From Gammaproteobacteria bacterium (lineage in GTDB: Bacteria; Pseudomonadota; Gammaproteobacteria; UBA9339), in contig JAHIYS010000171.1 in the NCBI GenBank assembly GCA_018814965.1, positions 1-13,416 on the forward strand: DNA of 13,416 nt. The letters are read 5' to 3'. Made by a program: the position numbers and the translations under genes. Within the stretch, counting starts at the first letter, position 1; each line of letters starts with the position of its first letter. The notes under the pieces are model-generated. The model ran no database searches and had not been told where the DNA came from. It worked only from the letters and a program-made list of their open reading frames with translations. Below are positions 8,656-13,416 of this stretch, piece by piece.

Positions 8656-9465
8656 ATGAGAAAAATAAAAATGAAGTCTAAATTAAAAGTATTTTCGATA
8701 GTTTTTGTTGTTGTGAGTTCTTTTATATCGCAATCTTTTGCAACATCACCTGGACTAGAGTCATCTAATGAAATTGGCGTTACATTGTCAGGATATAAGT
8801 ATCAGGAGTTGAAGGATGGATATAATAACTTTATGTCTATTAAGTCATTAAATGTAGGTATGGACTATATTGGAACATTGATGCTTGATAGTCATTGGTT
8901 TATGAGGGGGGATGCTATTGGTGTTTTAAGCGGCAATGCTAATTATGCTAGCGATGGATCCGGGACAATAGATAATGTGCCAAATTGGTATATTGATGTT
9001 CGCGGTTTGTTTGGCAGAGGTTTTGATTTTAATAATTTCACTTTAGCTCCTTATATTGGAATTGGTTATAGGTATTTATATAATGATCTTCTAGGGGGTG
9101 GTGCTGGTGGATATACTAGGGAGAGTAATTATTTTTATCTGCCAGTTGGTATTATGCATGAAGTAAATTTGAGTGAACAATCTAAATTAATCACTATGCT
9201 AGAATTTGATTATTTAATTTCTGGTACTCAAGATTCTGGCGGTATTGAAAATAAGCAGGATTCTGGTTATGGGGCTAGATTGGGCTGCATGTATCAATAT
9301 AATAACTGGTCAGTCGGTCCCTATTTGACCTATTGGCATATAAGTGATTCTAATTGGAAGATTGCTGGCCTAGTAGAAAAGGAAGGAAAACTTTATCAGT
9401 TGTTGTTTCAAGAGCCTCATAACTACACCGTCGAAGCTGGTCTGAAAGTTAGCTATCGGTTCTAA
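8656..9465 (+). CDS. Predicted outer-membrane beta-barrel protein, family not recognised
   Basis: The 269-residue product has a clear signal peptide (basic MRKIKMKSKLK, then a hydrophobic core, likely cleaved after FA at residue 29). The mature part is made of alternating strands: SSNEIGVTLSGYKY, SLNVGMDYIGTL, WYIDVRGLFGRGF, LAPYIGIGYRYLY, YFYLPVGIMHEV, KLITMLEFDYLI, GARLGCMYQY, WSVGPYLTYWHI. It ends VEAGLKVSYRF, a textbook C-terminal Phe signal for BAM-dependent insertion, and the strand pattern suggests an 8-10-strand barrel. ATG 8671 is an alternative start that still leaves a full signal peptide; neither has a strong ribosome site. It has no obvious sequence identity with the 7126 barrel. 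Function unknown. Confidence 0.78.
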   Translation: MRKIKMKSKLKVFSIVFVVVSSFISQSFATSPGLESSNEIGVTLSGYKYQELKDGYNNFMSIKSLNVGMDYIGTLMLDSHWFMRGDAIGVLSGNANYASDGSGTIDNVPNWYIDVRGLFGRGFDFNNFTLAPYIGIGYRYLYNDLLGGGAGGYTRESNYFYLPVGIMHEVNLSEQSKLITMLEFDYLISGTQDSGGIENKQDSGYGARLGCMYQYNNWSVGPYLTYWHISDSNWKIAGLVEKEGKLYQLLFQEPHNYTVEAGLKVSYRF

Positions 9466-9544
9466 AGGTTATTAAAGGAGCCTAGTTGTTTTGGTAATAG
9501 CTCATTGATTTAATGTAATATATTGTTTATGGGGTACAGATCAG

Positions 9545-9570
9545 AAAAATGGTCTTTATCCCATTTTTTT
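9545..9570. terminator. AT-rich hairpin with T-tract, probable terminator of the 8656 gene
   Basis: AAAAATGG (9545-9552) pairs with CCATTTTT (9561-9568) around an 8-nt loop, and the T run continues to 9570. The stem has only two G-C pairs, so it is weak. Its position between the 8656 gene and the operators of the next gene fits a terminator. Confidence 0.45.
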
Positions 9571-9618
9571 AAATTCACCACTTAGTGGTCTAAAATTCAC
9601 CACCAAGTGGTGAATTTT
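9571..9618. promoter_or_regulatory. Two palindromic operator-like sites upstream of the AAA ATPase gene
   Basis: Site B is a perfect 12-bp inverted repeat, AAAATTCACCAC (9592-9603) and GTGGTGAATTTT (9607-9618), with a 3-bp spacer. Site A (9571-9589) repeats AAATTCACCAC and closes with GTGGT after TTA. Centres are 22 bp apart, about two helical turns, so bound proteins would lie on one DNA face. Site B covers the place where a -35 box would sit for the -10 at 9633. This geometry suggests repression, but the binding protein is unknown. Confidence 0.7.
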
Positions 9619-9629
9619 ATAGAAAATGC

Positions 9630-9638
9630 TGTTATACT
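9630..9638 (+). promoter_or_regulatory. Extended -10 promoter of the AAA ATPase gene
   Basis: TGTTATACT is the same nine bases as the box before xseB. The predicted start of transcription, 6-8 bases beyond the hexamer (about 9644-9646), falls on or next to the ATG at 9646, which has no Shine-Dalgarno. The mRNA is therefore probably leaderless or nearly so. Confidence 0.55.
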
Positions 9639-9645
9639 CCTTTTC

Positions 9646-10887
9646 ATGTATTACTCAAGACACATTACTAATGAAGTTACAAATAGCCTGAAAGAGTTTC
9701 CAGTTGTGTTTATAAATGGAGCGCGGCAAACAGGAAAAAGTACTTTGGTAGAACATTTGCTAACCAACAAATATTCATCCAATTATATTTCTCTTGATGA
9801 GCTATCAAATTTGGCTGCCGCTGCTAGAGATCCAGTAAATTTTATTAACAATTTGTCTGATCCAGTAACTATTGATGAAATTCAGCGGGTTCCAGAATTG
9901 TTTTTACCCATCAAAAAAATTGTAGATACTAAAAATAAAAAAGGGATGTTTGTCTTAACTGGTTCGGCGAATATTTTAACTATTCCAAAAATTTCTGATT
10001 CTTTAGCGGGCAGGATGATCATCCATACTTTATGGCCATTATCCCAAGGAGAAATTAATGGTCAAAAAGAAAACTTTATTGATCTATCTTTTAGTGGTAG
10101 TCCATTTTCGCAGCCAAAAAACAAATTATCGTTTGCAGAGCTAAATGCGATGTTACTAGCAGGTGGTTACCCACGTTCGCTGAACATAAACGATGTTAAA
10201 GGGCGTAATAATTGGTTTAATTCCTATGTCGATGCAATTTTACAAAGAGATGTTAAGGAGCTGGCTAACATTGAAAAATTAACAGAGTTGCCCTATTTGT
10301 TGAATATTATCGCTGGTCGTGTGGCAAATTTATCGAACCTTTCAGATTTAGGACGGGTTCTCAAAATCAGCCATACAACTTTAAAGCGTTACTATATGTT
10401 ATTAAAAATGATTTTTTTCGTTGTTGAATTATCCCCTTGGTCAACCAGTCGCGAAAAAACTTTGATTAAAACGCCCAAGGTTTTTCTCAATGATACTGGT
10501 CTTTTGTGTCATTTGCTGCGTTATGATGATACTACCTTTGTTCTTGATCGTTCTAAGCTTGGCCCGGTTCTAGAAAATTTTGTGGTCATGGAATTAATTA
10601 AACAAAAAGCGTGGAGTGATAATCAGCCAGATATTTATCACTTTAGAACGCAAGCTGGTAGGGAAGTTGATGTGGTTTTGGAAGGCAGGAATAAAAGGAT
10701 TGTTGGTATTGAGGTTAAAGCAGCGTCATCCGTAAAATATGAGGATTTCTCAGGATTAGAAAAACTCGCCGAAGTTAGCGCAGATAATTTTGCAACTGGA
10801 ATTGTTCTTTATCTTGGTAAACAAATAATCCCTTTTGGTAAGAAACTTTTTGCAGTGCCATTAAGCTGTTTGTTCGAAGAAAACTAA
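9646..10887 (+). CDS. AAA_14 / DUF4143 family ATPase, function unknown
   Basis: The 413-residue protein belongs to a widespread accessory ATPase family whose role is not settled. The N-terminal AAA module shows Walker A GARQTGKST (25-33, K31), an acidic LDE (50-52), Walker B TIDEIQ (D77, E78), sensor-1-like LTGSAN (104-109) and SLAGR (119-123). A middle winged-helix-like segment (about 220-265, SDLGRVLKISHTTLKRYYMLL) follows. The C-terminal DUF4143 part has a PD-(D/E)XK-like pattern (E310 in GPVLENFV, D342 in GREVDVV, E356 and K358 in GIEVKAAS). An in-frame GTG at 9607 lies inside the operator palindrome and upstream of the -10 box, so I reject it in favour of ATG 9646, where family homology begins. 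The gene ends 4 nt into the converging accC and stands alone on its strand. Such genes are patchily distributed, so transfer is plausible, though base composition is not clearly different. Confidence 0.88.
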   Translation: MYYSRHITNEVTNSLKEFPVVFINGARQTGKSTLVEHLLTNKYSSNYISLDELSNLAAAARDPVNFINNLSDPVTIDEIQRVPELFLPIKKIVDTKNKKGMFVLTGSANILTIPKISDSLAGRMIIHTLWPLSQGEINGQKENFIDLSFSGSPFSQPKNKLSFAELNAMLLAGGYPRSLNINDVKGRNNWFNSYVDAILQRDVKELANIEKLTELPYLLNIIAGRVANLSNLSDLGRVLKISHTTLKRYYMLLKMIFFVVELSPWSTSREKTLIKTPKVFLNDTGLLCHLLRYDDTTFVLDRSKLGPVLENFVVMELIKQKAWSDNQPDIYHFRTQAGREVDVVLEGRNKRIVGIEVKAASSVKYEDFSGLEKLAEVSADNFATGIVLYLGKQIIPFGKKLFAVPLSCLFEEN

Positions 10888-12236
10888 CCAGCCCTCGCTT
10901 TATTTTTACAGAAGTTTTCAAGATGATGAATGTTGACTCCACCTTTGAGAAATTTTTTGTCTTCCAATATTCGTTGGTGTAGTGGCACATTGGTTTTTAT
11001 CCCTTCAATTACTATCTCTCTTAGGGCATTTCTCATTTTAGCGATTGCAATCTCTCTGGTTTCACCATAGCTGATGATTTTTCCAATTAGAGAATCGTAA
11101 AATGGGGGTACTACATAACTTTGGTAGATATGGGAATCAACTCTAATACCTGGACCACCTGGAGCATGAAAAACACTTATTTTTCCCGGAGATGGCAAAA
11201 AATTATCAGGATCTTCGGCGTTAATTCTACATTCTATTGCATGCCCTTTAATTTCAATCTCTTTGCTTTTAAGGGACAATTTTTCACCAGAGGCAATCAA
11301 AAGCTGCCATTTAGCGATATCAATGCCTGTAATGGCTTCTGTAATTGGATGCTCTACTTGGATGCGGGTATTCATCTCTATGAAATAAAATTCACCATTT
11401 TCATATAAAAATTCAAAAGTTCCCGCACCACGATATTTTAATTTTTGACAGGCAGCAGCACATTGTTCGCCAATAGTTTTGCGTTGTTTTGAGGTGATGC
11501 CTGGTGCTGGCGCTTCTTCTAGAATTTTTTGATGACGTCTTTGGAGCGAACAATCACGTTCGCCAAGATAAATAGCGTGTCCTTTGCCATCGCCTAAAAT
11601 TTGAATCTCGATGTGACGGGGGTTTTGGAGGAATTTCTCCATATAGATTGTTGGATCACCAAATGAGGAGCTAGCTTCTGCCATGGTAGTTGAGATGGCA
11701 ATTAAAAGTTCACTTTCTTCGTGGACAACCCGCATACCTCGTCCACCTCCACCAGCTGCTGCCTTAATAATAATTGGGAACCCAATTTTTTTTGCAAGCA
11801 GGACATTTTCGTGGTCATTTTTACCTAAAGGGCCATCTGATCCGGGAATGCATGGGATTCCCGCCTTTTTCATGGTTTTTATAGCGGATATTTTATCCCC
11901 CATGGTGCGGATGGTTTCATGGTCTGGGCCGATGAAAGTAAAGCCGCTTTTTTCGACCTGTTCGACAAAGTTAGCGTTTTCAGCAAGAAAGCCGTAGCCA
12001 GGATGGATTGCGTCGGCACCGGTTATTTCTGCAGCGCTAATTACCGCTGGAATATTTAGGTAACTTTCTGCAGGTGATGGTGGTCCGATACAGACCGCTT
12101 CATCTGCAAGTTGTACATGCATTAGTTCGCGATCAGCAGTCGAATATATAGCCACTGTCTTTATGCCGAGTTCATGACAGGCTCTTTGTATTCTTAAAGC
12201 GATTTCACCACGATTTGCTATTAAAACTTTTTTCAC
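10884..12236 (-). CDS. accC: Biotin carboxylase subunit of acetyl-CoA carboxylase
   Basis: AccC carboxylates the biotin on AccB using ATP and bicarbonate, the first half-reaction of malonyl-CoA synthesis. The 450-residue product is full length (E. coli about 449). It contains KVLIANRGEIALRI (3-16), HPGYGFLAENANF (78-90), the ATP-grasp glycine loop AGGGGRGMR (161-169), RHIEIQI (207-213), ERDCSLQRRHQK (226-237), and the active-site run EMNTRIQVEHP (287-297, with E287, N289 and R291). K115, K158, H208 and K237 match the usual ligand residues. The start codon is GTG (12236-12234). No ATG or strong ribosome site is nearby, which suggests modest initiation or coupling to accB 25 nt upstream. The stop TAG interlocks with the stop of the converging AAA gene. 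Confidence 0.97.
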   Translation of the reverse strand: MKKVLIANRGEIALRIQRACHELGIKTVAIYSTADRELMHVQLADEAVCIGPPSPAESYLNIPAVISAAEITGADAIHPGYGFLAENANFVEQVEKSGFTFIGPDHETIRTMGDKISAIKTMKKAGIPCIPGSDGPLGKNDHENVLLAKKIGFPIIIKAAAGGGGRGMRVVHEESELLIAISTTMAEASSSFGDPTIYMEKFLQNPRHIEIQILGDGKGHAIYLGERDCSLQRRHQKILEEAPAPGITSKQRKTIGEQCAAACQKLKYRGAGTFEFLYENGEFYFIEMNTRIQVEHPITEAITGIDIAKWQLLIASGEKLSLKSKEIEIKGHAIECRINAEDPDNFLPSPGKISVFHAPGGPGIRVDSHIYQSYVVPPFYDSLIGKIISYGETREIAIAKMRNALREIVIEGIKTNVPLHQRILEDKKFLKGGVNIHHLENFCKNKARAG

Positions 12237-12261
12237 GGTAGTCGGTTCTTTTTAGTTATTG

Positions 12262-12714
12262 TTATTCAATTACAAATAATGGTTGGTCAAATTCAACTGG
12301 CTGAGCATTTTCAACTAGTCTGGCGGTTATAGTTCCAGACCGATCAGCTTCAATTTTATTAAACATTTTCATTGCTTCGATTAAGCAAAGAGTGTCGCCA
12401 ATATTTATTTTTTCTCCAATTTCAACAAAATGTTGGGTTCCAGGCGCTGATGAAAGATAAACTGAGCCAACCATTGGAGAGTTAACTGTATATTTTGGCT
12501 TCTCATCTTGTTGTATCGTTGGTTGGCTGTTTGACGAAATTTGCTCAATTATCTGTGTTTTTGGAGAACATTCGAGCACGTTTGGCGCAAGATTCATATT
12601 TTGTTTGCTGTTTAAAACTATATGAACCGATTCTTTCTCTTCATGAATCTCGATCTCTGCAATATTGTTTTCATTAATCAAATCGATTAACTTTTTTATT
12701 TTTCTTATGTCCAT
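12262..12714 (-). CDS. accB: Biotin carboxyl carrier protein of acetyl-CoA carboxylase
   Basis: AccB carries the covalently bound biotin between the carboxylase (AccC) and the carboxyltransferase (AccA/AccD, not in this window). The 150-residue protein has an N-terminal helix (MDIRKIKKLIDLINENNIAE) and a short beta segment. A low-complexity Gln/Ser/Pro linker follows (about 45-75), then the biotinyl domain (76-150) with EAMKMFNKIEAD, where K116 is the biotinylation site. The protruding thumb typical of bacterial BCCP is present (YLSSAPGTQHFVEIGEKI, about 86-103). It is the first gene of accB-accC, as in most bacteria. Confidence 0.97.
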   Translation of the reverse strand: MDIRKIKKLIDLINENNIAEIEIHEEKESVHIVLNSKQNMNLAPNVLECSPKTQIIEQISSNSQPTIQQDEKPKYTVNSPMVGSVYLSSAPGTQHFVEIGEKINIGDTLCLIEAMKMFNKIEADRSGTITARLVENAQPVEFDQPLFVIE

Positions 12715-12737
12715 GGGTAGTTTTCACGGTATTAATA

Positions 12738-12775
12738 ATAGTTGCAGCATTTTGTCATAGTTCAAGCATTTTGTC
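12738..12775. repeat. Tandem 19-bp direct repeat in the accB promoter region
   Basis: ATAGTTGCAGCATTTTGTC (12738-12756) is followed immediately by ATAGTTCAAGCATTTTGTC (12757-12775), 17 of 19 identical. It lies 24-61 bp upstream of the accB start codon, where promoter or regulator contacts would be expected. Confidence 0.85.
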
Positions 12776-12952
12776 TATTTATCGCTGCAAATTTCGTGAA
12801 GATAGCGCTTTTTTGGGGCAAGTCTTGTTATAATTAATTTATTTATCAATGAGGTAGTTAGCAAATATGGGTCTACCATTTATTTAATTGTTCATTTATA
12901 TTTGATTTTAAAGGTAATATTAGATATTTGATTATTAATCATTATTTTACCT

Positions 12953-12981
12953 CTTGAAATATTGACATTGATCACCATTTA
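12953..12981 (+). promoter_or_regulatory. Sigma32-type heat-shock promoter of groES
   Basis: CTTGAAA (12953-12959) is followed after 13 bp by CACCATTTA (12973-12981), close to the RpoH consensus CTTGAAA / CCCCATNTA and its 13-15 bp spacing. Transcription would start about 12988-12992, at the left arm of the CIRCE operator. Confidence 0.7.
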
Positions 12982-12988
12982 TATACCA

Positions 12989-13015
12989 TTGGCACTCTTA
13001 TTGACAGAGTGCTAA
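12989..13015. promoter_or_regulatory. CIRCE operator (HrcA binding site) of groES
   Basis: TTGGCACTC (12989-12997), nine bases, then GAGTGCTAA (13007-13015). The consensus is TTAGCACTC-N9-GAGTGCTAA, so there is one mismatch, in the left arm. HrcA bound here would block the overlapping start site; CIRCE in the 5' leader of groE is the classic location. Confidence 0.9.
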
Positions 13016-13063
13016 GAAATATGTTGACTTGTAAAAGAGCAACTATTATCAACCGAACCATAT

Positions 13064-13090
13064 ATTGATTTTACAGTTTTTAAAATCAAT
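13064..13090 (+). other. Perfect 10-bp hairpin in the groES leader
   Basis: ATTGATTTTA (13064-13073) and TAAAATCAAT (13081-13090) form a perfect inverted repeat around CAGTTTT. It would form in the leader of mRNA starting at the sigma32-like promoter, 77 nt before the groES ATG. It could affect leader stability or translation; no T-tract follows, so it is not a terminator. Confidence 0.6.
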
Positions 13091-13166
13091 GGGGGGTGAT
13101 TCTGGGGTCAACTCTCAGAGATTATTAAACCAATTTACTTAACTTGAAATAAAGGAGAAAAATTAC

Positions 13167-13416
13167 ATGAAAATTCGTCCATTACGCGACCGTGTGGTCA
13201 TTGAGCGTATAGAAGAAGAGCGTACCTCTGCAGGAGGAATCGTAATTCCTGATACAGCCAGCAGTGAAAAACCAACTCGTGGCGAAGTTTGCTTCGTTGG
13301 TAGTGGTGAAGTTTTAAAAGATGGCAAAGTGCGTCCTCTAGAGGTTAAGGTTGGTGATAAAGTATTATTTGGTAAATATACAGGTACTGAAGTCAAAATC
13401 GATAACAAAGAGTACG
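13167..13416 (+). CDS. groES: Co-chaperonin GroES (partial, C-terminus off the right edge)
   Basis: GroES caps the GroEL folding chamber. The 83 codons present cover most of the about 96-residue family: MKIRPLRDRVVIERIEEE, then the mobile loop TSAGGIVIPDTASSEKPTRG, then FVGSGEVLKDGKVRPLEVKVGDKVLFGKYTGTEVKI. The Gly-Gly-Ile-Val-Ile mobile-loop motif that contacts GroEL is intact. AAGGAG (13152-13157) lies 9 bases before ATG 13167, a strong ribosome site. groEL presumably follows outside the window. Control by sigma32 and HrcA is indicated by the upstream sites. Confidence 0.98.
   Translation, partial: MKIRPLRDRVVIERIEEERTSAGGIVIPDTASSEKPTRGEVCFVGSGEVLKDGKVRPLEVKVGDKVLFGKYTGTEVKIDNKEY

Larger units (their letters stand above)
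12715..13166. promoter_or_regulatory. 452-bp divergent accB / groES control region
   Basis: No gene is visible. On the accB side lies a tandem 19-bp repeat (12738-12775), from which minus-strand promoter elements could be built: TTGAAC and ATGACA as -35 candidates, TATTAT/TTAATA as -10. In the middle, TGTTATAAT (12826-12834) is a plus-strand extended -10 with no clear -35; it could give a long groES leader or a small RNA. On the groES side are a sigma32-like promoter, a CIRCE element and a leader hairpin, listed separately. Confidence 0.6.

Noticed and set aside
9571..9618. CRISPR-like repeat from the repeated AAATTCACCAC
   Set aside because: There are only two copies with an 11-base gap and no spacers of CRISPR length; operator geometry explains it better.
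9607..9645. GTG start at 9607 for the AAA ATPase
   Set aside because: It lies inside the right arm of the palindrome and upstream of the promoter -10 box, and family similarity begins at the ATG at 9646.
13001..13049. Sigma70 promoter for groES using TTGACA (13001) or TTGACT (13024) with TATTAT (13044)
   Set aside because: Spacings of 14 bp or less, or lack of a -10 at the right distance; the sigma32-like promoter upstream fits better.
13163..13408. Minus-strand reading frame opposite groES
   Set aside because: It is fully antisense to the conserved groES coding sequence and has no recognisable domain.

Overview
The window is AT-rich and reads as chromosome of a gammaproteobacterium, most likely a host-associated or intracellular member of Legionellales or a relative. 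The reasons are the divergent mrcA / pilMNO(P)Q arrangement, xseB-ispA, the accB-accC pair, a heat-shock-type groES promoter, low GC, and short palindromic repeats between genes. The lineage is inferred from gene order and base composition and was not tested by a search.

Layout. Positions 1-2015 (minus) hold most of a class A penicillin-binding protein (PBP1A, mrcA) that runs off the left edge. Divergent from it, 2265-5749 (plus) is a compact type IV pilus alignment/secretin operon: pilM, pilN, a fused pilO-pilP gene, and a short pilQ. A palindromic repeat follows at 5775-5808. An extended -10 promoter then starts xseB, ispA and an outer-membrane beta-barrel gene (5917-8007). xseB and ispA overlap inside a GATGAC hexamer array that codes for both proteins. 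Positions 8008-8655 are non-coding, with a second palindromic repeat and a duplicated promoter/leader block. The second copy of that block lies before another outer-membrane barrel gene (8656-9465).

Positions 9646-10887 (plus) encode an AAA_14/DUF4143 ATPase, an accessory-type gene. It has two 22-bp-spaced palindromic sites in front of it and a probably leaderless start. Its stop codon interlocks with that of accC, the second gene of the minus-strand accB-accC operon (biotin carboxyl carrier protein and biotin carboxylase of acetyl-CoA carboxylase). Beyond accB is a 452-bp divergent regulatory region. It holds a tandem 19-bp repeat near the accB promoter and, on the groES side, a sigma32-like promoter overlapped downstream by a CIRCE operator. 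groES begins at 13167 and runs off the right edge.

Most genes are housekeeping: wall synthesis, pilus, isoprenoid and fatty-acid precursors, chaperonin. The unusual parts are the PilO-PilP fusion with a reduced PilQ, the dual-coding hexamer array at xseB/ispA, the operator and promoter of the AAA gene, and the duplicated regulatory blocks. I found no convincing new multi-gene system, CRISPR array, IS element or tRNA/rRNA gene.
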